64,000 nt of DNA from Xiphias gladius. Its lineage: Eukaryota; Chordata; Actinopteri; Istiophoriformes; Xiphiidae. Numbering within the stretch: position 1 is the first letter of the stretch; each line of letters opens with the position of its first letter. The notes beneath the pieces were generated by a model. It saw only the letters and a program-made list of their open reading frames with translations, searched no databases and was not told the origin of the DNA. This document shows, in pieces, positions 21,571 to 37,070 of the stretch. Position numbers and translations under genes: made by a program. The DNA lies in NCBI RefSeq assembly GCF_016859285.1, contig NC_053420.1, positions 26,785,545 through 26,849,544 on the forward strand, written 5' to 3'.

Positions 21571-24500
21571 TTTGCGATGGAAAGAAAATTTAGATGCAGC
21601 ATTAACGCTTCCTCCAGGATGGACAGTGATGTCCTTCTACAAGAAAAATTGTCATGAGCATATACAACAAAATAACAGCGTTTAGACAACTGGTTACTAG
21701 GCTTTTAAATATACATAAACGAATATACTGATGTTTCAGCGTTGGATGTAACCAGTGTATATAATTCCCTCTACGGCCTCATGTATGTAATCAGACCAGC
21801 TGAGTCGGGTTGAAAACTGTTACACCGTATGTCATTTCTCATTTCTCCAATGAAGTCCGGTGTGTGCACTCCATGAAAACGTCCCTTGACCAAAGCAAAG
21901 CGCCACCCAGGTGGAGAGACTCGGCAGAGAGACTCATTACTGTGAATTATTTTTCACTGTTTACCGTCCTCAGCAGAACAAGTAGACAAGCGAGAAATGC
22001 TACCAAAAATTAGACCTGCTGTCTCCACACAGCAACATCAGGGTTTATTGCATTTAATTGTTGTTGGTCAAAGATCCCCTTCTGTGGTGCATTATTAATA
22101 AATCATCGCAACGCATACGCGGGTTTCTGAACTGAATATCGTCGTGTTCAGTACACATCTGCGAGTGAGTTCTAAATGTAGGAACATCAGGATGATGTCA
22201 CAGTTGACCCATGCATCGCTAATGTAGACTAATTGTGCCCAGGGGTTTCATGACCTTATTCTGTAACAAGCATATAGATATGGTGTGCGCTGTACAAAAT
22301 GGACTGCAATTTCCACACACTGTAACTCTGCAAGGTTGGGAGGACACACGAGAAATGTCACAATTATGCACAACCACTGGTACTCGGAACATCCAAACAT
22401 GTTTTTCTTCATCCTTTAAGCCACAGAGAAATTACTTCCCATGTCGTACATCTTTTCCCAATGTGTTCCAAGGCCTTTCTACATTTGGACTTTTGACAGA
22501 ATCACCTCACTTTAGGCTAACCAGCTTTGACGCCAGTAAAGACACAAGTTTTAACCTTTAAAAAAACAACAACTAACCCCCAGTAGAATCTCTGAGGCAC
22601 AAACTAACACAGAAACAGCTTGTCTATCATCAGAGGAGGCTGAGTTTGCCGGAGCTGCAGAAAGACTGTAGGGAGAATATTTGAAGATGCAGACCACGTA
22701 CACTTTGTCCCCAGAAGCAAAAAACAAAGCAGGAGTGCTGACATAGGTCAGTGAGTTCTTTCCAAGGAGGCGATCATGGCCTTAAATGCCTGTTATCCTC
22801 CAGGAATATTGGGGTCCAGCTCCTAATCTGCCTGGCATCTTTTCAACTCTGTCTCCTTTTCCTCTTTGGTTTTATCGTCTGAGGTTGAATGTTTAAAAAA
22901 AAGTGGGATGTAAAATCTTTATGACAGAAATTCAATGCACCCTTCAGAAAGCTTCATAACTCCAACTGTGAATCCATTATCTTAAGTTGCAGTTTTTTTA
23001 ATGACTTCTAGACACTGGCCTTAAGAAAATAGAACCTAAAGTCTAGAAGTTTTTCTTTCAGATCATAAAAACACTTCACTTTCACTTTGAGCATTATGTG
23101 TTGTGTCACCTCCATGGTTAGGGTTTGATTAAGTTAAGGCAACTTAAGGTACTCAGCCAAGGTTAGAAAGAGAATGAGGAAGTGGTTCTTTTTTTTTAAT
23201 CAAAGACCCAAATTAGTCAAACGTGTTATTTTGGAAATAAAGCAACCTGTTTTTTCATTAGGTTGGAGAACTTGTTGTCATTAAGATGGTATTCAGGCAT
23301 AAAGTTTGTTGTCAGCCCCTCGTGCTACCCCACCATTCTCAGCCTGTTTACCAAAGACAACTGGTCCGGGGTAAGAGATGAACAGCACGAGTCCTGAATA
23401 ACAAGGTACTCCCTTCGTTAAAGACAAGACCTCAAACCCTCGCCAACTCATGTATGTGGTGGAACATTCCCCTCCGTCTCCTCCATCCTCCAGTGAGTCT
23501 CCGATGGAGAACATGAAAGCTGTGACGGGGTGGTATTTCAGTGACTGTGTGTTAAATTGCTGCCTCTGTATTGTCTGTAAGCCTGGGAGCCTTGTTGTTT
23601 TTTTTGTTTTTTTTTGTGTTTTTTTTTTAAATCTTGTAATTGCATCCTCTAATGGGATCAGAGCCCCAGTCCAACATATTTTTGAACATGATGCATGGCA
23701 ATCTGAGATGTTGTGCTACATGTCAAACAACCTCAATGAGTAAACACAACAGCGTCCGTGGGGAGAACCGGAGCAGCAGTTACTGAGCATAAATATGCAG
23801 ACTGGTCCATAGATAGCTCCACCGGGTGTTAATGAGCGTTGTGATTCATGTACGGAATTACAGCAGCCAGGTCTGGCTTCTTAATTACAATGGAAACACC
23901 ACACTTGAGTGTACAGTCATTTGTTAAGGCAACAGAAAAGCACTGCAGCATGAAGAAAAACTGCCTGTGCTGCGGTTTAAGGAGTTATGTTTGACAGAGA
24001 AGAATTCTAAAAACAGCCAGAAGTGCAAGAAAAGATAAATGGGAATTCATTCATTCAATTATTTCTGCTATAAATCATAAAATACTCCTGGTCCTTTAGG
24101 GAGAGCTGCTCATGAAGCCTCCTCTCACATTATGATCTAGGCACTTGGTGTCTTTTTTTGTAGCAAAAACAATGAACAAATAACCAACACTGTAATACAC
24201 CATCTGATTAGTCAAAGCTGCACTGACCAATATTTTTTGTACTAAATCTGACAACACGTAATGCGAAAAGGGGTTGCTAGCAGTGCCGAACCCACAGAAA
24301 AATATCTGCCAACCATGCAGCACTGCTTCCAGCTCACTGCCGCGGTTTGAAGTCAGTGTTTTAACTTCACTGTCTGTTTCGGTCTCATCAACCCCGATTT
24401 TCAGAAATAACTCTGATAAGCACACTGCATACTAGCTATCTGCCCGCCACCAAACGACAGGCCGACAAAAAGTAGCAACTAGCTGGTGAAGGGAGTTGGA

Positions 24501-25172
24501 CATATAGCGGCAAAAGGAGAACTTTTTTTTTTTTCCCCAGGAGCTGCTGGAAACCAAACCAAAGCTAATAGTGTAGTGACTGTCTGACTCACATTTGAAA
24601 CACAATTCCACTGGGTTACTAATCACATCTTCTATTGTCAGTAACATGTTAACAACTTATGAATGTATGCACACCCCTGCACAGAGGATTTAACTTATTG
24701 GTCTGATTAAAGCTCTTCTCAGGACTGTGTAGCTGCCAACGTGTGTGTTTTGACTGACATCATTTGCTGCCGCAGCCTAACTTGGTCTCGTGTGACCAGC
24801 AGCTTGTGGCGCCTGATATTTGCTCATGTTAGCAAACATTACAGTCATGTCGCTGTGTAACATTTTTCTGAGTCAGCTGACTGACTCCATGACTCTTCTC
24901 TACTTGTACCACTTTTTCAGCCTTGGGTTTTAGCATGTACTATTATCCCTTGTGTCACTCGTGGCCACAGTGGATTCTGTTCGGTAAAAGTTACATAGAC
25001 TCGCTTTAGGTCTGTTGACCTCACGTTCCCGTCTCAGCTCTGCCCAGCTTCAACCTGACTAGAGGTCAGGAATCAATAAAAACATCTGTGGAGGTTAACA
25101 GGGTGAGCGTCTGCCAGTTTCTTTGGGGTTTTTTGCTGCATCCTAGTGGCCATAATACATTGTCAGAGAAAA

Positions 25173-25200
25173 GTGAGACCGCGAAACAACGCGGTCTCAC
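25173..25200. repeat. GC-rich perfect hairpin, 11-bp arms
   Basis: GTGAGACCGCG, loop AAACAA, CGCGGTCTCAC. Perfect arms with two CpGs each in an AT-rich setting. Function unknown. Confidence 0.9.
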
Positions 25201-26964
25201 TGCCAGGTTGTCACATATGGACGCTTGGTCAGGGCCCCTTTGGCGTCATTTTTCAATGTCCCTCTGGACTTCAGAACTCATGAGACTGGAAAGGAGATAA
25301 ATATTATCTGTTCGTAGTCAAGCAGAATAAAGCTGCAAAAATCTTACCCACTGTTTTATCTGTGATATAATTTACTCAGCTCTTTGTGTTTCTTTGAATG
25401 AATCATACAATGAATGCATGTGAATTCAAAGTGAGAGCTCTGAATGCGCTTCAGCTACAGCCACGATGTGACTTCTGTAGCACAGCATGGGGATGGCACC
25501 TTGATGTTGTTATCACCGTTTCTGAACTTCACAGTAACCAGGATGTAGGCTGCTCAAAACGCATCCTTTTTCTCGGAAATAAATCAAGTACTACATTATC
25601 ATTCTTTCCTATCACTACCTGGATTTCTGTATAACACCATGTATAAGTCAACTTTATAGTTTTAATGAGTGTTTTCTGTAGGAAGTTCAGTCTGTGACTG
25701 AAATTATCCTCATTTTAGAAGTGTTTCAATAATGAAAGGCTTTTTAAAAAACTCTATAACAGATTTTATCCATAGCAGGTTTGTAACTTCTGAAAACAAA
25801 ATATCAATCTTCATCTTTGGTAAAATTCAAAACAATACAATACAAATCACAAGTGTAATAACTTTTAGCATTTATGCCAAGTTCATTTGACATTTAGCAT
25901 TTCAGGATCTTGCAGTATCTTACGCATGTAGAAAGACGTAATGGAAGTACTTTGATTGACACATTAAAACAATTTATTTTAATTATCTAAATCTACCGAC
26001 ATAATCTCCAAATACAGTATTTAATCTGATATTGCAAAAAAATCAAACTGTGGAGAATGTGTTTGAGTATTTTGCTCAAACTTTAGTGCTGAGTATTTGC
26101 TGCCTGTCTGACACAACTTAATCACCAAGTTAAAAAATACATCATTTTATTCAATCTATCACAAAAAGTAAAAGGAAAAAAAATCTGATTATATTTTGGT
26201 TATCAGGGGTCTGCTAGCTGCCTATTCAAACACATTTTCCTTTATTCTGCCAATATTTTTAGAAAGACAATTTCCGCCCTGTACAAGGGCATCGTGGAAC
26301 ATTGCATTGTCTTTCACCTTTTATCTTTGTAGACAATATGATGATCCTTTCATTTTATTCTACAGTATTTCAATAAAATCAGATTCTTCCCTTTTTGTTC
26401 GTTTGGGATGAAAGTGTCCTACGTAAAAATCTAAAATGTTTTCCACAAGCAGAACTTTCTCACCGCTAGACCTTTACTTGTACACCTGGATCTATCATCA
26501 GGGTGTCCTGGGTGGGCCCCTTTTCACATGCAAGGTCGACGATGGACTAGTTATTCTTTATTGCTCGAGATGGTGTCTCAAGTAGTGTCACACTGACGAC
26601 TTCACCATAAAGATAGAGTGTTCATTTTTGCCACAGGTACCAGCTCGGTGTGACAGCTCTCACATTTCGCAGCTTACGCTCATTTTGAAATTTTGCTGTC
26701 GCTTTGACAGTTTGATGAGTATGTGAATATGTAAATCTGCACATCTTATCTCATTCCTTGTTGGTGTGGGGTGTGGATATCAGCATGAAAATGATGGACG
26801 CTGAAGGCCAACACTGCTATTTCTCAGTGAGTCTCATTTTTACAAACATTCACTATATTAATAATTAAAGAACCATCCAAGTATACCTTGTAATTAAGTT
26901 CATATTATGCAATTGCTTCAACTCCAGTGCATGTCCGATGATTGAACATGTTGTGAACCCCCCC

Positions 26965-27216
26965 TCAACTCTTTTCCGACGCTTGCATAGGAGAGGCTGC
27001 ATCTGACAATTTTTGCAACTTTCCAAAATTGTCAATCAGATGTGCCCACTTCGCGCAGCGAATGGCCAGGTTTGCATAGGTGAGAAAGTTCGACGTGCCG
27101 CATTCAGCCAAGAGCAACACCGCAAACGTGCTTTTGATGTGAGACCATTTGAACAATTTTTGCATCTCTGCTCTCTGTGAGAGCAGGGTTTTCACCTCGC
27201 CTTCCAGTGTGGCCAT
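26965..27216 (-). other. Unidentified 83-codon ORF
   Basis: The ATG-started ORF begins MATLEGEVKTLLSQRAEMQK and ends QASEKS stop. The composition (amphipathic start, few rare residues) looks more protein-like than its neighbours, but I recognise no family and see no splice signals or upstream promoter. It may be a fragment of an old mobile element or chance. Confidence 0.15.
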
Positions 27217-28756
27217 TAAGGGTTATGATGGACCATAAACCTCATTTTGTCCTGTCATCTCTCCAATGTTTGTCATAAAGACACAAAAGTGCCCAAAAAA
27301 TACTTCATGCAGGAGACTGGAGTTTGCATCCGGTCACAGACCTGCAGTTAGCTTTTGGGTTTTTATTAACCATTACCTAATCTTTCCCTAACCTTGCCCA
27401 GATGTTTTAGTTACCTAACCATACCTAAACCGTAGTTTGTTTGCCATGACCATGATCTTTCCCTGATCTTAGCCATACTGTGGTTGCCGTAGACAGATAC
27501 TGTAGAATGGGAGAATTTGAAAAACATCGCCACCGAACATAAAAAAGTGTAGTCACTCATGCGTTTTTGCAGAATCCCCCAACATCACGTCTGTCTATAA
27601 GGATCAAAGTGGTTGTGGTGTCTTGGTGGCGTTTTTTGAACCGTTGTAAGATGAGACGTAGAAATTCTGCATGAGCCTGAAAGAGAGACAACTGGAAGCG
27701 CATGACAGATGTTGTTTTCACTACTATGTGTAAATCTGACTGGTTAGTCTAAATTATGTTTCTGAAAAGAAAATCTTTCTAAAGCCATTTCATTAAAGAT
27801 TCAGATCTTCTCACCAACTTTGACCATTTATCTGTATGGGCCTAAATGGGTTTTTTGCTCATTCTACATTATTTGAGGCTCATATTTGACCAAAGGAAGT
27901 GGTCTACCCCTGATGAACGTTACCAGCCGATACACAAGATTGTGGATCTGTGAGCTCAGTCTGGGTAGTGAGTCATCACTGTTGGTTGACATTGGCAATC
28001 AGCCCAGAAATACAAAACCATTTTACAGGTTGATCTGCACTTCCTTCCTCCCCTCGAACGACTGTAAGCGTTTCATCTTGAAATGTCCGGTATCCTCTTC
28101 ACACGGGATGGACTGTGAGAGCAGCACGAGGGGGATCAAAGATGCTCTGAAGGCAAACGCTGTCCCCGTTTCTCACACTCACAATGACACGTACAGCTTT
28201 GTGTGTAACACTGGTATAAAAACTCAACGATAGCTAAGCGTCTGCATGCCTACAGGGGGACAGCTGACTGCTTTGTCCTAATTCTCTGACAGAAGCTGCA
28301 GTGTGCGTGGCAGATGTGCCAGTGACAGTAGGGAAAATGAACGGAGACAGAGGAAGTTTTACGAAAGGGAAGTTGTGAAAGTTATTTATATTTTTGCATC
28401 TGCGCTCAAAGGATGAATTGCATTTCATGCTTTGTGGCTTAAAATGGGATGAATCAAAATAGCACTTTATCTTTCTTGACAGACTTCCCTGGATCTGACG
28501 TGGCAGGACATCACACATACACACACACACAAACACACTCTTCTCTCTGCTGCTAAGGTGATGCAACATTTGGAAACATTTCAAACCAAAGCCTTCACTC
28601 TCTCACTGCTTAATACATGAAGAAACGTTTTATAAATCTCCAAAGCAAACAGTTTTTTGGCAAACCTCAATATAAATAGCTCTGTTTGTAAGATGTTTGT
28701 GTCAATGCAAACTTTCCCGTTCAAGTAATAGCAGCCAATAATGCAAGAATGATCAT

Positions 28757-28965
28757 AGGCCCTGTTCACACTTGGCATTAACATGCCTCTTGGTTGATCA
28801 GATCACAAGCGCACAAGTCCAGGTGTGAATGCACCTGAGACGCACTGAGGAGGCACTGAGATCTGCCCGCTCGGACCACATTCGAAGGTGGTCTGGGCCG
28901 CAAATGGTCACATTCTTTTAAGAGTGTGAACGCAAATGTGTCCTGTGCCACGCTGAAGGTCCTCG
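28757..28965 (+). mobile_element. Non-autonomous hAT-like MITE
   Basis: Starts ggccctgttcacacttggca and continues acatgcctcttggttgatc and caagtccaggtgtgaatgca, the pattern of a very common teleost MITE. Later it has gtggtctgggccgcaaatg and aagagtgtgaacgcaaatgt. The inverted terminus is degraded. Non-coding. Confidence 0.6.
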
Positions 28966-29424
28966 TCCTACCACGGTTTCATAATGAACCAAAAAATATT
29001 ATTGCACCTCTTACAGTGCTTCCCATATACAGATTTATATGTGAAGGTCCACTATATCATCACAATTGATCGCCACATATTGAGTTTCTATTTTTTTACA
29101 ATTTCAAAGGGGTAAAATCTTATTTCATTGTAGAACACTGCCCAGCGCATCCTGTGGGATTGGTTCAAAATAGACTACAGTGTGTGTGTTCATGGTAATG
29201 AGGAAACATGCAACAGTGTAGCTCAATACCGGGTTTCTGATTGTTTTCGGATAATAAAGGAGATCTAAGATACAGAGGAATGTGCTAAATCAAGTTTTGG
29301 CTACACGGGAAATACCTGTTAATAGGATCAAATTACTATTATTTTTAATGGGGTCTATTGCTAATGAGAGAAATATCACCAGATTTATCCTTTAGCTACA
29401 CTACATGCATGTATGTGTGTGAGT

Positions 29425-29860
29425 GGTGTTCTTACCTCGGCCAAGGAGGCTACGTTTTTACCCGCGTCTGTCTGTTGATTTGTTGGTTTATTTGTCAGCA
29501 GGATTACGCAAAGATCACTGAACTGATTTGCACCGAACTCGGTGGAGGGCACTGAGATTTTCATTAATTTCTCAGGAATGAATATATGGGTCTAAATGTA
29601 AAATAATCAGACATAATTATGGTGGTGAGCTCTATCAGTTTGTACAGTTTGGTGCAGATCCAGATTATAATCCGGACCTGGTGGAAGAAAATGCTGAATC
29701 AGCTTTACACACAGAGTTGTACTTACTATATTTTATTACTGATAACATAAATTATTTATTTGACTAGATCGTATTTCCTGTTATTTTTCTATTATAAGAG
29801 CTAGACAAACGTGTAGGGTTGTTTGGCCTTGGCAGAGGTATGCGCTCTACTGTGGGCCGT
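29425..29860 (+). repeat. Dispersed fish repeat, family C
   Basis: Starts acctcggccaaggaggctac, then cagcaggattacgcaaagat, tttggtgcagatccagat, and ends ccttggcagaggtatgcgct. This order is that of a widespread teleost repeat. Non-coding. Confidence 0.6.
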
Positions 29861-32220
<2,360 letters not shown>

Positions 32221-32224
32221 CAAC

Positions 32225-33030
32225 AATGGAAAGTATGATAAGTAGTTTAGTAAAGTATTGCATATTGTAGCATAGAATGGTATAGTAAAGCAGAGTAGCA
32301 TAATATAGAACAGCAATGCGTAGAATAGAAGAGTATAGTATAGCTTGGCATACCAAAGTGCAGCATAGCATAGCATATAAAATATACAGAAACATGGTAT
32401 AGTATAGCATATCATAGCATAGCGTAGTATAACACAACATAGCATAGTATGGTATAAATGTAGTGTAGCATAGCATAGCATACTACTGCATAGTATTGTG
32501 TAGTATAGAATAGTGTAGCGTAACATAGCATCGCATAGTATAGTATAGGATAGTTTAGTGTAGTGTAGCATAGCATACTACTGTATAGTATAGTTTAGTA
32601 TATTATAGTATAGCAGTGCATAGCAAAGCATCGCATAGCATAGCATAGCATAGCATAACATAGCATAACATAGCATAGCATAGTATAGTATAGGATAGTT
32701 TAGTGTAGTGTAGCATAGCATACTACTGTATAGTATAGTTTAGTATATTATAGTATAGCAGTGCATAGCAAAGCATCGCATAGCATAGCATAGCATAACA
32801 TAGCATAGCATAGTATAGTATAGGATAGTTTAGTGTAGTGTAGCATAGCATACTACTGTATAGAATAGTTTAGTATATTGTTGTATAGCAGTGCATAGCA
32901 AAGCATCGCATAGCATAGCATAGCATAACATCGCATAGCATAGTATGGTATAGTGTAGTGTGTAGCATAGCACAGTGTATTGTACTATAGTGTAGCATAA
33001 TATACATTAGTATACCATAGTGTAGCATAG
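32225..33030. repeat. Pentanucleotide (CATAG/TATAG)n satellite with higher-order repeats
   Basis: About 800 bp built from 5-bp units of the type catag, tatag, tgtag. A longer block starting tagtataggatagtttagtg recurs at 32541, 32686 and 32816, spaced 145 and 130 bp. The spacing differs by 15 bp, that is three pentamers. The left part (32225-32450) is more diverged. On the - strand the unit lacks stops in several frames, which creates meaningless ORFs of Leu/Cys/Tyr/Met. Confidence 0.93.
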
Positions 33031-33599
33031 CAAGTTCAATTTTGTCAGTGTGTAGGTGTTGCATTTCAGCCATTGTTCTTGGCTGATTCCCATGTCCTGG
33101 ACTGTAAAGTAGTGTACATACAGAGAAATGACCAGAGGGCATGTCTACAGTCCTGTGCACAGCACTTCTCTGTCTGGTGTTGTGCGAACAACTGACCCAC
33201 TGAGATATCCAGTATTATGGCTGGACATTTCACTGCGAGAGGGGAGAACGAGACCTTTTCAGAAAAAAAAGGTTCACTGTGAAACCTGATGTGCATTATT
33301 AGTATGTTTTGTTTGCTAAAGTCGGGCTATGCTTTCTCTGCTTATCGAAACAGACTATTTTCCTAATTTATTGGTTGAATATGACTCACATCTGCTCCTT
33401 TTCTCTCCAATGTACTGCCAAGAATCTGTCCTCTTTTGTCACAGATTTGATGAAGCATATTTGTTGCTTTGTTATGCACTCACATACTCTTTCCCATCTT
33501 GCACCCCTTAATGTAAGTTTGTGTATTCAGTCTGCATCAATATTACTTCCTTTTTCCCTGTGTGTCTCAGTTTATGTTTTTTAGCCACCCTAGCAGCGG

Positions 33600-34145
33600 G
33601 GTCCAGAGATGGCAACGCTGGGCAGTCAGTGGCTCCACCACTTTGGTCCAGACTGAAATATTTCAACAACTGCTGGACAGAAGAAGATTAAATTTTGTAC
33701 AGATATTCATGCTTCCCAGAAGATGAATCCTCCTAACTTTGGTGACCTCCTGACTTTTTCTTTAGTGCCAAAATGAAGTTGACATTTGTAGTTTTGAGTG
33801 AGTACAACTGTTGGATGGATGGCCATGTAATTTGCTGTAGATATTCTCGGAGTTGTAATAACTTTGGTGATCCCTTAACTTTTCATCTAGAACAGAATTT
33901 AATTTGTCCAAAACTTTGGTTTATGACCAAATACCTGCGAAACTAGTACTAATTGGTGAAAGTTAGCAGGCTAACAGGCCACAGTAAGATGCTGAATGTG
34001 GAAAATGTTATACTTGCTAAACATCGGCATGGTAGCTTCGTCATTGTGAGCATGTTAATATGGTGACATTAGCATTTAGCTCACCATTTAGCACCACTGT
34101 GCCTAAAACAGCTTCACAGAGCTGGTTTACCATAATTTTGTGATA
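33600..34145 (+). repeat. Dispersed fish repeat, family D
   Basis: Carries ccaccactttggtccagact, gaaatatttcaacaactgct, attttgtacagatattcatg, gaccaaatacctgcgaaact, gttagcaggctaacaggcca, ttgtgagcatgttaatatgg and gcaccactgtgcctaa in the order typical of a very abundant percomorph repeat. Non-coding. Confidence 0.7.
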
Positions 34146-34267
34146 CTTGGCTGAGTGATTTGATTATTTGTTTATATTCTGTCTCCATCATTGGTACTGA
34201 ATGCTCATTCTGGAGGTGTTTTTGCATGACATTTTGCAGGGATCACCTGTTTGGCCCGTGATGACTA

Positions 34268-34304
34268 CTGTCATTTTCAGACAGCTGATGTCTGAAAATG
34301 ACAG
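34268..34304. repeat. Perfect hairpin, 16-bp arms
   Basis: CTGTCATTTTCAGACA, loop GCTGA, then the exact reverse complement. It lies just right of repeat family D. Too short for a typical miRNA precursor. Function unknown. Confidence 0.9.
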
Positions 34305-34605
34305 CTGATCTCGCAGACAAGTTCTTGCATTCTTGCAGTTCTGATAATGTGCACGGTTAGATTTTTCTACAAAATTCCTACTAGACACCCTGTGTTCGGG
34401 ATAACCACTATAAAATGATATCTGAACTGGCTAAAGGTTGAATTGCTCCTGTGTTAGTAGCAGAGGAAAGCAGTGACACAGATTTCCCAGCTTCTTACTC
34501 TGACTTCATGCTCAGGGGCTACAGATGAAAACCTTGCTGTCTTGTTCTAACATATTTTTGGAATTGCTTAGTAACGGATTCATAGGCTTTTCATTATAAT
34601 AAAGA

Positions 34606-35166
34606 ATGCATATAATACAACATTACATTTACAATACTTGCCTACTTTATCTACTTGACCTTGACAAAAAAGAAACATTGAGTCTCCAAGAGCAAGGGGA
34701 TTTGAGAGCTTTTGTGTTGCAGAAATGCTCGCAGAACAATGTGTCAAGATTTCCCAAGGACTCCCTCTCTCATCCGGGAGAGAGATGGGAGAGCAGTCAC
34801 ACAAGCGGGCTTCGTTTTCCCCTCTCTCTCCATCTGTATACACACCTCGAATGCACCTTCGTGTGGGCAATGAGCCAAAGCTATGAATCACTCAAAATAA
34901 GTCCTCTGGCTTGCCAGGATCCTGTGCTGCTTCATCTTGTCTGCCTCCAAGGTATCTTTGGGGAGGCATTGGCGTCAGCACGGCTAATTGAGCGGAAGAT
35001 GTATCGTCACAGAGCGCTACCGGCAAACCTCCATGTAACACAGCCACAAATGAACCCTGTCCAGCCTCCAGGGGCCAAGGAAAGGGAGAACTCAAGGTGT
35101 TGCTGCTATCAAAAAACAACAAAAAACAACTCAAGTGAAAATATTTACTTATTTAAAGTGCTTTAA
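34606..35166 (+). other. Unidentified 186-codon ORF
   Basis: The longest ATG-type ORF outside gpr27. The first third is low-complexity in character, and the rest shows no domain, signal peptide or membrane segment I recognise. No TATA box or Kozak context stands out, and the C-terminal part is built on A-rich sequence (caaaaaacaac). Most likely chance, or part of a non-coding transcript. Confidence 0.12.
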
Positions 35167-35569
35167 AAGCACTGTCCTTCCTGCTTCGAGGTGAGAATTA
35201 TTGCGAATTCTAAATCGATAGCTGGTTGTGGACAGTGGTTGGGAGGTACCACTATGAAAACAAGAGCCGATACAAGGTGACTTATTAGCCATCACAGACA
35301 CACCTGTTTTGACATGTGTGGTGGCATCAGAGCAGAACTCGATTCAGTATTTTGAGCTTAACGACTGTCTCAGGCAAAAATCAAGAGGATCTGATGATGT
35401 TGAGCAGCGAAGGTCAAGAGAGCTTCACTAATACATATTTTGGATTTAAAGTATCAGTATCAAGTATTAGTATGTCTATCCAGGATTCTAGAAAACTAGA
35501 GGTGCACTAACTTCAACAAAGCACGTATCCATTTAACTTTTATGCATATTTTCTGTAAATTTTTAATTC

Positions 35570-37070
35570 CCCTACATGATCTTCCAAATGCAACTGAAAA
35601 GTTAAAGGACATGCACGTCCAAAATTTAGATCCAAAACCAACCTGTGGAAAAACCTATACCTGAGCCCGACATGCGGAAATTCATTTTCAAAAGAGACTC
35701 AATCGGAAAGGGACTCGGCGACAGTCATACCCGATGCAAACAGACCCACGTATAGTTAGACCTGATCTAAAATGTGTTCCACGCAAACAGACCCAAACAG
35801 AGAGACAGGTCACCTGCTCAGCCAATTAAAGAGCGGCTACGGTCAAAAAAGAGTAATACATGTTATTTTTTCCTGCACTTCACTGTTTAAATGTTACATC
35901 TTTGTCTCTGAAACACATTTTTATCCATCACACATCACATGAGCAGAGGTACCATACTCGACCCATTTATAATTTGGACCCAGCCCAGCTGAGGTCTTAT
36001 GTCTTGTCTCAGTTATTAAGAACCTGTGAAGACCTCTACTTCAGCCCGGTGTCCCTAGAAATATTGGACAATTCTGCACGTTAGTTTACAATTTACAGTA
36101 TGTCCAGTGCCATTGTTTGGTGTCAACACAGGAAGGACTGTGCCTTTTACATAGCACGGCGGAAAGTAAAGGCCTGGAGGTCAAAGGGATGGTTGGGCAA
36201 GTAGCGCATCCGACAGGAGTCTGTTTCATGTGACAAACCTGCAAATGTTTTCTCAACCATCTGTTTTTGATTGACAATTCACACCTCACCCTAACCATAT
36301 TTTACTTGCTATACTGTAACTGCAATCCCTCCCTAGCCCTCACCATACTACACCTGTGCAGTGTCATATCCAGAAATGGGACTGGACGTAAATATCTCTG
36401 AATGTATTCTGGGATTTTTTGCAGATTCATCGAATATTGACGCTCTTGTTTGTCTTTAAAGCCTTGACATTGTCTGGTAGAGATTTTTTATGGAGAACTA
36501 CATACCTCATTGTTGATATATTTTTTAGTCCATTTCAATTGAATGTAAATTTTTCTCTCTGTTAACTGTCTAATTTGTAGATGATAAGTCTACAGCCATG
36601 GTTCCATGGGACCTTGGGGTCATGGACAGATCAGGGATGCTGCATGTTTTGTTTACATTTATTTATTCATTTTGCATTTTCTTAAATTACATTTTACATC
36701 AGAAAATGATATTTACATTGACTACATTTTTATATTTGGTTTCAAATGTATTAAAATGGAAGAAATAAACAATATATATTGAAATCACTGCATTAAAACC
36801 CTGTAAAATATACACTTCTGGGGCAACTATGACTGGTGATGACAGCTTACTTTTCCTGGTTGTCACAGTAACACAACACACTTCAGTTTTCCAGGTACAC
36901 AGTGGTCAGAAATAGAAACTGTCAGAGCAAAAAATAGACAGATTTGTCATTTTTAAGAAACACATACACATCAGCCCCCAGCACAGTCTCAGATGACAGA
37001 AGTGGCTCGAGGAGAGGTGCCATGGGGAAAAAAAGGCTGGGAACCACTGGTCTAGAGAATATCAGAATAA
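35570..37070. repeat. Old dispersed repeat remnants
   Basis: 35690-35990 holds scattered phrases such as acagacccacgtat, caaacagacccaaacag, ggtcacctgctcagcc and actcgacccat, which resemble a degraded teleost repeat on the - strand. 36590-37065 starts ctacagccatggttccatgg and ends ggctgggaaccactggtct, a known end phrase of another family. Boundaries are approximate. Confidence 0.35.

Larger units (their letters stand above)
20746..28750. other. Gene desert, central-left part
   Basis: No gene recognised. Contents: a repeat fragment at 21410-21570 (relative at 42485-42660); T-rich tracts near 23590-23630; a candidate regulatory stretch at 23755-23905 with ataaatatgcag and taattacaatgg motifs; a GC-rich hairpin at 25173-25200; an unidentified ORF at 26965-27216; and a stretch 27240-27600 with taacc/ctaacc motifs that looks like an old dispersed repeat. 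Confidence 0.45.
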
